In this document: one piece after another, positions 34,610 to 47,710 of the stretch
How the letters are laid out: each line of letters opens with the position of its first letter
How positions within the stretch are numbered: position 1 is the stretch's first letter
NCBI GenBank assembly: GCA_025531455.1
Contig: JAMYHL010000054.1
Span: 1 to 64,000, forward strand
From: Apiotrichum sp. Y4204
Taxonomy: Eukaryota > Basidiomycota > Tremellomycetes > Trichosporonales > Trichosporonaceae
DNA length: 64,000 nt
Direction: 5' to 3'
Position numbers and translations under genes: made by a program
The notes under the pieces: generated by a model
What the model was told of the DNA's origin: nothing
What the model saw: the letters and a program-made list of their open reading frames with translations, nothing else
Database searches by the model: none

Positions 34610-37600
34610 ATGCCCGAATCGCCCGGTGCCCCGGCTCTGCGTCCCTTCTGTCCTGTAGCAAGAAGAGCGGGGTTTGGGGTGGCGGCGAGCAGCACGACGA
34701 CGAGCAATCAGAGTCAGAGTCTGGATCAGAGGCAGAGTCTGGACAATAAGACGCACAAGCACAACGACAATACAAATACAATCGCAATTCCTCCACCCAC
34801 CGCCGCCTCGGCAACAGCAATCACTGCAGCAACCGCCGCTGGCGCTGGCGCAACGAACCCACCAAGCGCTGTGCCTCGGACCATCATCAGCAGCCGCCGA
34901 GGCGACGGCTCCACCCGGACCACTTCGGCCACTTCGGCCTCGCCACACCACTCCATCGCCGTCTCCACGCGCACCCCGCTCGATCGCACACGCTCACGGC
35001 CGCACATACCGCCGCCTGCACCCTCCGTGCCGCAGAGCCCGCAGAGCCGCGGCAACGCGCCCCCGCCAGTGCCGCCACCCAGCAGCCTAGGCAACACCGT
35101 GGTGGGACCTCTGAGACCTCTGGGACTTGTGCGACCTGCCGTGTCGGGTGGATACGCTGCATGTGCTGCACTTCCATCTCCATCTGCGACATACTACTCT
35201 GGCAGCAGAAGCGGGTCCTTTGCGTCCTCTAGTCGAGTTCCGAGCGCTGGCGTCTGTACATGTACACCTCTTGGGCCGTCGACATTGGCCACCACCTACA
35301 CTTCCACTTGCACATATTCTTTGGCTCCAGCTTCAGCTCCAGCTCCATCGTTCCCACCGCCTGCCATGGACATTGAAGAGACACCCCCGGGGCAACCCTC
35401 GCTCGCACACCCGCTGGCAGCCGAGCAGCTCTATCTGCCATCGACGCCGCCGTCCGCCAACACTTCGGCATCGTCGTCGTCCACGCCCAGCGTGCGCAAG
35501 CGGCGCGAGGACGACATGGGGCCCGAGTCGAACAAGCGCCGCGCTAGCCCCCATAGCACAAATTGCCCCCCGTCCCCTGGTCATGCAAGTGGTCTTGGTC
35601 ATGGTCATGGTCTCGGAAATGGTCTTGGTTACCCACACACACACGGCCCGCCTCCTGCTCGACGCACACACGCCGTCGCGCCCATGTCGAGCATCCCCAA
35701 CATCACTACAATCTCTAGCTCGAACATCTCGAATAACATCTCCAGCAACCCCCATCTCACATCCACATACACGCCGGCAGCACACTCGCAATTACAACCG
35801 CACTCGCCGTCACACACGACGCATGACTCGCACGCCCACGCTGTTCATACTGCTCACACACCTGCTCACCATCAGAGACCTCTGCACGTCGACGGCGAAC
35901 GTGCTCCTCCCTTTTCTTTCTCCTTCTCATCTCCTCCCACCTCCCTCCACAGCATCTCCAACGCTAACATCCCTCCCGCACAACCAACATCAATACCAGC
36001 ACCAGCACAGCTACAGCCGGCCATGCCGCCATCACCGATGCCTATCCCAGGCAGGTCGAGCAGCAGCGACGGTATGAACAACACCCCCATTCCAGGCGTC
36101 AACACCAGTATTCAGACCTCGGTTCCTAGCGGTTCGACGTTCCACCACCCCCACCATGACCCACTCTATGCCCACAACCGTGCCATAGCCAGAGCCAGAG
36201 CCAGGGCTAACGCCACGCCAACGCCTTCACCAGCAAGCACGCCCACCGGAACACTCACCGAGAACGGCCCATTATCCACCCCTGCCGCCGCGTATCCTCG
36301 GCCGAACACCGCGGCACACAACAGTTTTTCTGCAACGAGCGACTGGCGAAGCCTGTACAGCGAGCTTGGGCCCACGAGTCGATTGAACAGCTCTGTCGAC
36401 AACACCGACCATACCGCCGCGGCACTCACAGCCCCACCCCCACCCACCGTCACTGTTCGTGCTTACGCTCGCAATGGAACCGCAGACTCCACAGCATCTG
36501 CTTTCAGCCGGCCGTTGTCGGACCGGCCTGTGCGTCTGCAGCTTCGCAACGCATCAAACACACACACGTCCGCCCATATCTCCCTGGCTACTGGCGCGGC
36601 CTCGGCACAATCGGTGCAATCGACAGAGCAATCGACGCGGAGGCCCCGCTCCAGCACCCGAACCGCACGCGGCTTTGCGACGACGACGCACGCTCACGCT
36701 TCGACCACTCGATCCCTCCCACCGGCCTCGTCCGAATGGCCATCTGGATATGACGTCACGGGTGCCCCGAACAACACTCCCACTACTCCCACTCGTTCCC
36801 TAGATGCGGCCATCTCGATTCCTTCGCCCACTCCGGCCACTACTCCGAGTCCCAGCAGCATCACCAATGGGACCGTCAATACCACCATCAGTGGGCCCAG
36901 CAACATTTCCCACAGTGGGCCCGGATGGACCAGTGTCAACATTGCCGCCACTGTGCGGCTTAATCGCCCCTCCCACCATCGCGTAAACGCAATTTCCAGC
37001 CCCACCACCAGGTCACACCACCTCGTCGCACCATACCCGCCCATGGCGCACGACATCTCGGTGACACGCTCCGCTCTCCCTCCGACTGACGTAGAGGAAG
37101 CCCCGGAATCCCATTCGCGCCGCATGGATGCCATACCGTCATTCGGCGACTTGGAGGTCCGCCTCCACGCAGAGGACAATATGGGCCCCAGGCTTGTTGC
37201 CCCTTCCCATCTGTTTTTTGGCAATACATCCACGACAGCCTCGACATTTGGATCGTCGCATCCAGCGGCGACACAGCAGGCCGCGGATTCTTCCACGACG
37301 ACGACCGAGCCAGGTCTTGCCCCGGCCCGCCAGCGCTCGCCCCTTCCGTTGTGGCGCAGCGAGACCGCCCTCGCCCGTGTTCTCTCCTGGACCCAGGACG
37401 TCAACCAGGCAACCCGCGAACAGGACATGCAGCAGGATATGCCTGTCCCTCGGGGCCAACCGCAGGGCGCTCGAGAGCACACCGAGTCCTCCCGCCAAGT
37501 TCACTTTGCGCAGGAGTCTTCTGGAAACGCGAGCCCACGCGAGACCGACAACGCCCGCACCCGGAATCGTACGGGTCCGGTCCGCCCCTCCAACCCTTCC

Positions 37601-39427
37601 TCTACCGCACCCTTCAGCGTGGACCAGCTTTTGACCATGTCGCAGGAGGACCGCGAACAGCTCGGACAGCTATACGATGTGGCGCGGCACGGGGTGGACT
37701 CGGAAACTCAGTTCCTGCGGCGCACGTCGGCTGCGCGTAGCGAGGCTACAGCTCGATCTCTTCGCACAACTATGGGATCCCCCTCGGGCGCCTCCAGTAC
37801 GAGGCCAGCTGGCACAACGAGGGGTCATGCCACCGGACCATATGCCGGGCGGCCTCCCCGGTTCCCTACGCGGCCAGGGTCACTCGGCTCCTGGCCCGAC
37901 CAGTCGTCAGAAGAGGATGTGCACATGCTGGACTTGAGCCCTGCGCTGGTGGGCTCGACGACCGCCGCGCCGTCTGCAACCTCCCGTCCGCATACTGGTG
38001 GTCTGCGTCCGCTGCGCTTGGTGAATTCCCTCAACATGCTCCGCTCTGCAGCTCCCACACGCACGGCCCGTTCCGCCGTTCCTTCCCCCACGGCTGAGGT
38101 TAGGGCCGCCACTTCGGCTACTCCCACAGCTACTTCTTCCGCGACTTCCGCTACTCACCTTACTGTGCCCACTGCCTCGGCTGCTCCCATTGCTGCGACC
38201 GCTCCCTACAGTGGCACCCGGGCTGGAGACACCACTGGCCAGGCTCATTTCGACCGCCAGGCGGAGATGGAGCACATAGAGCATCTTCTCGTGACTACCA
38301 ACCTCCTCGAGCGCGAGCTGTGGGCGAGGTATCAGGCCCAAGGCGACGGTCAAGACACGTCCGCTCCACTCGCGCCTCTGGGAATCGTGGCGGAGGAGAA
38401 CATGATCCGCGTGATCCGCCACCTCCGGCAAGCTCGTATGCGGGAGGACCTGCAGCCGGGAGAGACAGGCCCCGACACACGTCATGTTGAAAGTCGAAAC
38501 GCCACCCGCGACGCAGCGCTCGATTCTTCCCACACCCTGCAGAACGCCAATCCCACACCCCTCGTTCGTCCTCGAGTACCAATGGCCGGCACAGCTGCGC
38601 GGGGCACTACCCGTGAAGCCGCCCGTGACGACCGGACCTTTACTACGGACCCCGTCCTACAGCTTGCGCGTGACTACGGGGATCTTACAGGATCCGGAGG
38701 CACTCCTTTCAGTGCCACCCGGACCACTGGCCCAACAATCACACCACTCGCGGGCAATGGACATATTGGGAGGTTTCGCCCCGATAACGATATGCGGAAC
38801 GCGGTCCCACAGCGCTCTCCGATTGGTCTTCGCCACCTTCTGGGTACGGCGGACCCGGCGGTCATGCACAGTCTGGAAAGCGGAGCTCCCCCGCTTGGCG
38901 TTCCCCGCCCGGTCCGCGTTCACGAGCTGCCTGACGGGCTGCGCATTCTCTCCGGCCAGAACTCGACTGAGCGCGCCGCGGCCGTCAAGCGCATCTCCAT
39001 GGTCGTCCTCCAGATGCCTGGCACGCATCGGCGCGCACTCGCTATGCGCACACTCAAGCGCATCACCTGGACCAATGTCAATGAGGATGGTATGGAGCGC
39101 GACGACTGCTGTGCCGTGTGCCAGGATGACGTGAGTGGAATGGACTGCGACTGAGCTGACGGCAGTACTCGCCCGACGACAAGATCGCCGTCACTGCGTG
39201 CAAGCACATGTACCACGAAGCGTGCCTCGAGGTGGGTAGCTGTGTTCATTTGCTCCAGCTGACCGCAGACATGGCTCAACACTCCCGCGGCATCTACATG
39301 CCCCATGTGCCGCCGCGACCTCGCAACGCTCGGCTTCCTCGTAAAAGTGACGGCTGACGGCGCCGCCCTCGCGCGCAAGCTGTGGATCGAGGCGCCGACC
39401 GAGACCGGCATGCGCATCGCCTTCTGA
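34610..39427 (+). CDS. Large disordered RING-H2 protein, probable E3 ubiquitin ligase
   Basis: Three exons, 34610-39130, 39166-39231 and 39269-39427, joined by 35-nt and 37-nt introns, give 1581 residues. The RING-H2 finger (about 1501-1548) has the order C-X2-C-X14-C-X-H-X2-H-X2-C-X12-C-X2-C (CAVCQDD, CKHMYHEAC, CPMCRR), and both introns fall inside it. A conserved-looking helical segment precedes it (VHELPDGLRILSG... RRALAMRTLKRITW). The remaining 1400 residues are low-complexity Ser/Thr/Pro/Ala, with His-rich patches near 340-390 and many TPTPS-like stretches. Known RING-H2 proteins recruit an E2 to ubiquitinate substrates; membrane segments are absent. The start is uncertain: 34610 is the first ATG in the frame, while 35366 (GCCATGGAC) has a better context and would remove 252 residues. 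Confidence 0.82.
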
Positions 39428-40297
39428 AAAGGAGTGCCTCACATTAAAGAACTAAGAACCTATCACTCACCTCCTACGAACCAGAACGAACATTGTCAAG
39501 TATACCCCGCCGAATCGCGAGTTACCACCCATGCCAGTGCAGTACCCGTTCGTCCACGCCACGACCACTATCACGCGAGACACAACCACCACCCCCTTCA
39601 TGTGCCATTACCTGCTGAGCTGTTATTCTATGTGTGTATGCAACGGTTAGCAATTGCGGGCGGGGATGCCTGACGCACTGACGCTGAAGCTGACGGCTGA
39701 CGGATGATGGGGAACGATCAGGAGTGAATGTAGCTCATTGATAGCAACGACTTACGCCTGATGGATTGTGCAGACATGAAGGTCACCATGAACGCATTCC
39801 CTTCCATACATGACCAGTGCCCGGCCATCTTAAACGACTTTGGCAACTGTCCCCCGCACATGAAGTCGTGGACTCCTCATACAACAGGCTACAGACCGTC
39901 GACACGCGGGGTAAGGGCGCTCAGATGATGAACGTGGAGTGGGTCCTTGGTCTGCTAATGAGATCTAACTTCCCAGTCCGGAGTCCGTTTAGTTCAGTTC
40001 CGGTCTTCTGCAACACGCGAGGAGTCGCGAGGAGTCGCGAGAAGTCTGCGAGAAGTCTGCGAGAGAAGTTGGGAGAAATGCTCACATGTGGATAGTCGAC
40101 TGGGGCTAGCTCGAGTCGTATTCCGCACGCTGCCGAGAGGAAAACCTTTCGATAAAGTAATCTAACAAAGCCCGCCAGTGATTATCTCGACACACGCGCC
40201 TCCTACAGCAGTCTTGCTCAACACCAACTGTCGTTAGAGACGTGCCAGCGAGTCTGGCGACGCGTCGCGCAGTAGCCGCCAAACCCAAATTCCAGTG
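39428..40297. other. RING-gene 3' flank and tRNA-Pro 5' flank
   Basis: About 870 bp with no gene recognised. A short tandem array lies at 40018-40071. Confidence 0.5.
40018..40071. repeat. Short tandem array of GCGAGGAGTC/GCGAGAAGTCT units
   Basis: Two 10-bp units (40018, 40028) are followed by two 11-bp variants (40038, 40049) and a degenerate fifth unit (40060-40071). Confidence 0.85.
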
Positions 40298-40390
40298 GCT
40301 CTTGTGGTGTAGTGGCTATCATACTCTCTTAGGGTTGCAGAAGCATCTTAAGTCTGGGAGTGGTCCTCGGTTCAAATCCGGGCAAGGGCC
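40298..40390 (+). tRNA. tRNA-Pro(AGG) with a 20-nt intron
   Basis: The acceptor stem GCTCTTG (40298-40304) pairs fully with CAAGGGC (40383-40389), followed by discriminator C at 40390. The D-arm has the A-box-like GTGTAGTGGCTATCAT. The anticodon stem is CTCTC with GGGAG (40356-40360). The 27-nt loop reduces to TTAGGGT when 40335-40354 is removed, placing anticodon AGG at 40331-40333. The T-arm CTCGG-TTCAAAT-CCGGG supplies the B box. A T5 terminator follows at 40394-40398. This is the only confident gene between 39.4 and 54 kb. Confidence 0.92.
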
Positions 40391-40778
40391 TTGTTTTTGC
40401 ATCCTGAGTAGATGAGACCGCATCTGGAACGGAGTAGGAAAGGAACAAAAAAAAAAAGAGGTCAGAGAGCTGTGGTGTACGTAGTGAAGTAAGAAGAATG
40501 AAACACTCGGTCATGGTAGGTAGTGGTGATCACTTGATCAGCTGATCTTCGGTTGTTCTGCGTGACGAGGCGAATGTGGCACCAAAAGTGCCACATATCC
40601 ACCGCACATCACACGTCAACCATGAACCACACACATCCATCCTTTACTTCATACAGTGCGTCCACGAACCAATGCATGCTCAGATTCACCTCTCGTGGGG
40701 TCATTGCTGACAGTCATCGCTGACAGAAAAAGAATAGTTGGAAATATCAAGTAAACAAGAATGAAATCTCCGCAATTC

Positions 40779-40818
40779 AAAAAGAAAGAAAAGAAGAAAA
40801 AAAAAGAAAAAGAAAAAA
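40779..40818 (+). repeat. 40-nt A/G-only tract
   Basis: An uninterrupted purine run, mostly A with scattered G, in non-coding DNA. Confidence 0.85.
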
Positions 40819-41857
40819 CATCAGCGAGAAAGTGGACACCCACCACCAATAACTAAAGGCGCCTGCTTGCTCGATGGTGGCGAGTGGACTGGAGCGTTAC
40901 AGCGGCAGAATGATTGAACGTGGCCAGAACTCGAGATACGTACGAGATCAGTAGGGATGACCTGCAAATCAATACTGCGTACTCTTGAGGTAAACAATAA
41001 GAATAAAGTACTTTGGCAACTCAAGCCACTCACAGCCGCACCCACAGCCGATGCCAAGCAGAGGCTTTTTGTGAGCAGTAGGCGCGAGAGATACAGACAC
41101 GATAACAGAGACAAACTGTCCATGACGCCACCCATACTACAGACTTCAGTGGGCATGCCTCTGCGTTGCTTCGACTTTTTAATGGGGCCCTTGCTTCGAC
41201 TTTACATCATTCACCGGGGCTATGAAACCGGTTAATATCGCACCACCAGCCCATGGTGCAGTATCAGATTACGGAGAGCCGAGGACATTGCCGGGATGCA
41301 AGGGTTTTTACAAGTATGCTTGCCTCGACCTGTTTGAGTGAATGGACCCGCGAGCCGTGTGGCGGTCGTCCCACATGCCACATTCCGTCCGGAGCCGGGT
41401 TCTCTCAAAGTATGGCGAGTTCAGCGGGGCATGTCCCACGATCCCACAGCTTGTGGTCCCAACAATTCGGTGTCTGAAAGCCTGACGCTCTAGTAGCTAG
41501 TGGCCGTGATCGTCGGAGCGGGAGGCACAGTCTCGGACCGGAGTATATGTGAGATCTTGCAATCGCGCCTAACTTGTCACGCAGTGAGTTGGACAGTACA
41601 GCTAGAATGTAAGGACGGGAAGCCACGCGGTGTCTGCATCTAGGGCCTGCGGAATGCGGTACAGACGACACGCAGGCTGGAAGGGCAGCACTAAGGTCTT
41701 TTCTGTTTGATTTTTGTTTTTTTAGCTTAGCGCTGCCGCGTTCCCGTAATATTCCGCATTGCCTTATGCTTCCTTAATGACCCTGTGGTCTGGTGGAGTG
41801 GTCAGTGAATCTGTGGTGGAGTTGGACTAGCGGGCCGCGACCCACTGTACAGCCCAG

Positions 41858-41915
41858 CATTCCAGCATTCCACCCAGCATTCCAGTAATCAGGCCTACAT
41901 TCCACATACATTCCA
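41858..41915 (+). repeat. Cluster of five CATTCCA motifs
   Basis: CATTCCA occurs at 41858, 41866, 41878, 41898 and 41909 with irregular spacing. CATTCY is the known core bound by TEA/ATTS-domain transcription factors. Whether this is a binding cluster or degenerate satellite cannot be told from sequence. Confidence 0.7.
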
Positions 41916-42258
41916 CACACAGAACCCACGCCTTCTCACTCCACTTCTGACGGGACCGATTGTCCACCTACGCGTCGGCAAGATCAGCGTGATCGCGATA
42001 ACTGTTTTACTCCGAGATCTGGGATTCCCAGAAAGTCCCTCCTTTGTCTCTATCGTATCCCAGCATTCCGTTGCGGGGACGATCGCTCCAGATCTATGAC
42101 GCGCGCCGATCCGGAACATGTCAAAGTACTATTCACACGACGGAGTTAGTGTTCGTGTCGCGGTTAGTCCACAGGGTGCCACGCCGGCTACTCTAGGATA
42201 TCGCGTTTTGGAAGTGCGTCTTGGCTGTCCTGCAACACGAGGTGCATCTGTAAGTAAC

Positions 42259-42356
42259 AACCTTGGAATCCTGCAAAGTCCTGCGAATAGTAGCCGTGTC
42301 GGCTTGTAACCTTTGAAACCTGCAAAGTCCTGCAAATATTAGCCGTGTCGGCTTCA
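42259..42356 (+). repeat. Two-copy 49-bp tandem repeat
   Basis: Units 42259-42307 and 42308-42356 are head to tail and share CTGCAAAGTCCTGC and AGCCGTGTCGGCTT, with a few substitutions. Their age suggests an old local duplication. Confidence 0.88.
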
Positions 42357-45300
42357 GTAGCGCCGTCAGTGATCGATCGAGAACCAACAACGACAGCACG
42401 CGATATCCACAACTTATCAGCTAATCTGAATACCACAACTCACAGCCCTTGTGCACGCGAGCAAGACAAGCTCGACAGCCAGACCTTAGCCGTCGCGTAA
42501 AACTGTAGCTGGGTCTGAGTCGGTCCCCACCGTCCGAAACAAACACCTCGTGGTCCATGGCTCGACTAGCGCCGCGATCGAGATCAGCTGGCACCTAACC
42601 TCCCGGTATTGCATTCATGCGGGGCTGCAGCCTGTATAGAGGCTGGACTGCGGGGCAACCGACGTGCGAGGTTGCAATGTTGCGGCCAACGCTGTGTCTC
42701 TGTTGGCGCCGTGCATTGGGATGGCGCTCCACATGTTTCTAACGCGTTGCGTTCAAAAGAGTTCCAACACAGTACGAAGCGGCAGTGGACGGCACTCGAC
42801 TCGCTGAGTGCTTTCTGCGCTCCGTCTCGAGTCACCCTGCATTCTGGCGTGACGTGGCTATTCGAGGGACATGTGCGTTGTACGTGAGTGTATGACGGCA
42901 CCGTATCTCGTGGGAGCTTAGCAGCCAGCAACTCGGTTCACCTTTACCTTGAATGGCGGCGGGAGTCGCAGCTGGAGCGCCGAGCCTCCGAGTTTCGGTG
43001 TCTGAGGGGCCGCCAGGGGTCTACGCGCGCGCAATCGTATTGAAGGAATTGGGTCAGGAAAGGTGGGCGCACCAGTTCGGAGGATAACACACCGATACAG
43101 TAATCCCATGCCGTTAACAAAGAGGAGAAGGAGGGCACCGTTTCGTGCTGGGACTGCGCTGCGTAGCAAGTGGAGCAAACCTAGAACACGCGGAGCGAGT
43201 CCAGAACACGACAGTCATTTTCCTCAAAGTGCCCGGCTGACACCGGTAACGACGCCGACACCGAAGTGGCTGGGCGGCCGCAGTCGTGCAGGGTACGTGG
43301 AGCAGGGGGTCGTCGGAGATATTCTCACTTGCATACCAAGTAGTTGAAATAGAAAGTAGAACATTCATAAACAATGAAATGACAAAGACGTGGCTCTCCT
43401 CAGCACAACTCTCTTCCGTTCGGCGAGACCGACTCCGAGGCCGAGGGGCCTCGGTGGCACGTCCGATGCACGCTGTCGTCCTTGTACGAAGCGCCTCGCA
43501 TCGGCCCGCGGCCAATCCTTGCACTGCAACTGCACTCCTAGATCCCCCAGCAACAGTGTCGCAGTTATCGCTCCCGTTCGTGCCACAGCCATGAAAGACA
43601 GACCCTGAGAGCAGCCTGAGTGATTGAAAACAGCCGCGGGGCAAGTTCATCTAATCTCGCTAAGCGAGCTGTATGAGGAAATAGTGCGTTGGCGATACTG
43701 ATCTGTATAATGTTTGCGCGTCCCTGCACGACGTTGGCATGAAGTCCTGGAATCGCGTCCATTCTGCCAGAAGCAAGGGAGCAGGGCCGGTAGGGGCGAA
43801 GCTGGAAAGTTCTTGATTCGTTCCCATCCTGTGGTGTCGCCATCTCATCTCATCTCTTCTCTTCTCATCGCCTCTCGGTACCCGCCAATGACTGCTGGGC
43901 TGAAACCGACAGGGAATGCAAATTGGATCGGGTCCGTTTGGAAGCCGGAGGGATCTCGATCACAGCGGCAGTCAGCGTCGGCAGATTTTCCCGTCCGACT
44001 CAGGCATTCAATCGTGCTGTGCTCGCTCAGGATGCAAACTCGATGAATGCCCCGTGTGACTAACCGCGGCTGTTGATCAAATGCAGACAGGCAGTCTCAG
44101 GCTCCAACAACGGTCTCTACCTCGAATTAACCGTTACCCATTCTGGGTCGCTCCAGGGTCGCCTGGCGTCCACCAGTGGCTGCGATCCAGAGGCTATGAA
44201 ACGACGGTCCAGGTTCAAGAATTCCATCGCATACTCTGTCTCATTCGATGTGGGACGCTCCACAGTTTCCTGCAGCGTTCCTACCGAGTTACGGACGGCA
44301 TGGCGTTCAGCTCCGCGGATGTCGAAGTTTGGTCCGCTATTTCCAGCTTTGGTGCGAGACTCCGATTGTTTCCAGGACGACGCTGTACGATTATTGGAAT
44401 TCGCGAAGAAGCACGTAAGTCAGAGCATGGAGCTATGTATTCTCGGAATTGTGCATGTGCTACCCAGTGCGAGCGGCCCCTCTCCCCCTTGCCTCTGCGA
44501 TTGCCCAGGGCATGCGACGACGGAAAATTGATCCGATGGCGGAGAACTGGTTCCCAAACCAGGGTCCTGGGTCCGAAGAGGCGAGGAGGTTTGTCACCAG
44601 GCATGTGTTGCTGTTCGGTTCCCAGCGCCAATGGAATGCCCGTTCCGCGCTCCGTTCCCTTCGACGCCAGGTGCCTGGGCACCTGCTGTCGCTGGTGACC
44701 GGCGGTCATTTGGAGGTGCGTCGAGCTGTCATGAGAGCAAGCGGCAAGCTACGAGCGGAGAGAACAAGAGTCTAGAATAGAGCATTATGGCATCGAGGTC
44801 GGATCCTTCTTGTCAAGCCACGATTCATAGACTGGACGGCGGCGCTTATGGCATCCGGCGCGTCATGCGGCGCGCAGACAGGTCTGGGTGTTTAGTTGCT
44901 GCTGTAATATCCTCCGCCCAGAAAAGACGGATGTTACGGCATTCGCAACGCTGGGATCTGGCCCTGCACGGGAGACAAGGTTACCACGGCGCCGGGCGAC
45001 CCAGCAATCTAATCCGCGCGCCGGGCATTCAGCCATGTTGCGCGGTGCTCATGTCTTGTGATCCTGTCGTGTTACTGCGGCTTGTTGCATTCCCTTGCTG
45101 TTCTCGTAATGCACAAATTCCGCGAGGCGTTCGCAAAACGTAAACCAGGAATACCAGGCAAGGGAAGATAGAATACAGGTAAACAAGGCATACAAACGTC
45201 CTAGGGTCAACGTCGCGAGGTACGAGATGGCATCAAAGTCTAAAAGTCTGCGGGTCCTGGAGCCCTTGATCTCGAGTGTCCCCGGACGTCTGTTCGGTTG

Positions 45301-47662
45301 CCAACGTAACGTACATGACATCAAGCGACGCCACGAAGGCACAGAACACCGACGGGGAACAGGGCACCACTGTTCTGGACATGAGCACAGTCTGTGCGGC
45401 CCCTGTCTTTGAGGGACCAACAGTGAGGGACTGTGAGGGAGTGAGGGAGTGCCTGGGCGTCGACAACGATGCCTAGAAATGTTCCCGATCTGCGAATATC
45501 CGCCCTCCGTTCAGCCTCTCAGTATGCAGCGCGCGCTCTGTTGTAAGCCCCACGAGTGCAGACTTGGCACGCTCCACCCTGTCTGAACTGGAACCGCCAT
45601 GGATCCATCAGCGTCAGCCGTTAGCGAACTCCACCTCCACCTCCCCCACCGCATCAAAAGTCCGAGGACGCGTGCGGCCGAACGACTCACCGTGCTCATT
45701 TTTGGAACGGTTGGAACTGCCGAGCAACAGGGCCGTCGCGATTCCTGCAACCTTTGAGCTGTTGAGACCTGGAAGCGAGACGCGTAAGACCGTGCGCATG
45801 TGATGTCGCTTGCTGCCGTTACCTCGGTCATACCTTGATGCCGTGATCTCACAGAGCATGAGCTTGTTCTTGACAAATCTCCGTGCCACGTCACGCCAAG
45901 CTCCTGCTCACACTATCAAAATCTTCCACCAACCAACACTGCCAAGACAGCGACTGATTAGGCACACGCCTCCACAGGTGTATACAGCTTGTCCTAATTG
46001 TAAGGCTCCTGGAAAACCTTTCGGCACCACAAATCAAGATTCTAGACATCTGGGGGTGGTGACTCGCTGCGAGCCAGAAACTGCAGTGTCACCAATGTAG
46101 CCATTCTCGTTGGCTCCACAACGCCACCTCAGGTTGCGACTCGGAGCGGGAACCGCATGCAAACCGTGATTTTTCCGCTACACCTCCTCGATTATCGATT
46201 ACTTATTGCACAGTAACGGTGCCGCCACCGTCGCTGCTCCAGCGCGTCATCGAGCGGCGTGTTTGGAAGCAACAGACGCCGAAGGTTGAGGCGTCCACTC
46301 ACTCCGCTTGGTTGTCACCTGTGGACGCAACGCCCAAATGTCCACTGCGAACGCAACCGTTACTCCACGGAACGGCGTCGGTGGCTGTTCAGGACAGGCC
46401 CGATCGTGCCGTCAAGTCACGCAGTGGGCAGTACGCAGTTTGTTTCGGGGTGGGCTCAGCCCGACTTCTTCGGTGTCGAAGTACAGTACAGTAGAAGTAC
46501 GTCAAGAAAGTCAAAGGACAGTATGTCGCCGAACGCGGCCCCTTTTTCCGCCCTCGTGTACTCCTGTCCACCCCCACCGGCAAATTTCTCAGGTTCAAAT
46601 TTGGCTCCAGTCAGGGCCGCGCGATCTGGTTCCTACACCCAGAAGAACGCACGACGGGACAGTGGGGACATCCGAAAGCGATGGCGTTGTTTGCCTTTGG
46701 CGATTCCGGTTCGGAACCAAGTGGTCGTCAACCGCGGCTGTGGGTCGGCTGGCGGTGTGTGGGGAAGATCGGGAATGGTGGTCTGGAGAATCGCGTACCA
46801 CAGATCTCGATCGGGAACTGGCGTCGGGCCTTGGAAGCGCTAGCTGACCAGTGTCTGCCCATCGGCCTTTGTCGACGTCAGTTTGTTCAACCTGCTCGTG
46901 CTGGGGACGCAAATAGAGCTCAAAGACCTTTGGCGATGTACGCGCTGGGTAACTCACTGGACCCACTCCCAGCGAGGGATGTCAGCCCGAGTAGCGCAAG
47001 GCACGATTGTCCGCGTCGCTTGGGTTATACCATGTTGATGACTAACTCCGTGAAGCAGATGGGAAGCGGCATCGTGCCGTGGGCATGGATTCGGCTCTGC
47101 GAATAGCTACAGTATTGGTCCCTTCGGAATATTGTCCACTTGGCCAAAGGAGCCCCATACCGTGTATCGTGTGGGTCTGCCAAGTCCGTTGTCAGCCCCC
47201 CAATCGGCATGATTAGATCCCATGGAGCGAAGGTCGGCAAACTCAGACAGCGGGAGGGGCAATTGCAGCAATCGTAGCTGAAGCGCCAAAGGGGACAGTG
47301 GCACGCATTCCCATGGTTCATGGTTGGCATGAGTCTGTCGGACATGCCGGACATGCCTGACGGACGCGGTGCGAAACAGACCCCAAAAGCGGCCCGATTA
47401 CTCCTCTGAACTGCCCCACGCACACGCTGCGCGCCACGCTCGATCACACGATGCACTGTACAGGATATCAGTGATCGCCCCAAGCGCTTGTCGGTCCGGT
47501 TGATTCAAATGGACCGGCAGTGGGGAGGTGGCGCAGATGCAGGATGCACGCACTGGTTGTAGGACAGTCGCACCCAGGGCACAGGGGATCGACAGTTGGC
47601 CGCTGGAATTGGTGGCAGGCAGGTGGCACTGCTGCAGCTTTACCATTGCACTATCGCTCAGG

Positions 47663-47710
47663 AGGCCAGAAGGCCAAGAGGCCAGAAGGCCAAGAGGCCA
47701 AGCGGCCAAA
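47663..47710 (+). repeat. AGGCCARR octamer tandem array
   Basis: About six 8-bp units alternating AGGCCAGA and AGGCCAAG; the last is imperfect. It gives the local open frames their artificial length. Confidence 0.85.

Noticed and set aside
36694..37482. 262-codon minus-strand ORF under the RING gene
   Set aside because: Antisense of low-complexity Ser/Thr/Pro coding sequence; no recognisable domain.
44081..44698. 205-codon ORF considered as a decayed transposon protein
   Set aside because: No catalytic triad, reverse transcriptase YxDD, zinc knuckle or terminal repeats found; frame length is within chance.
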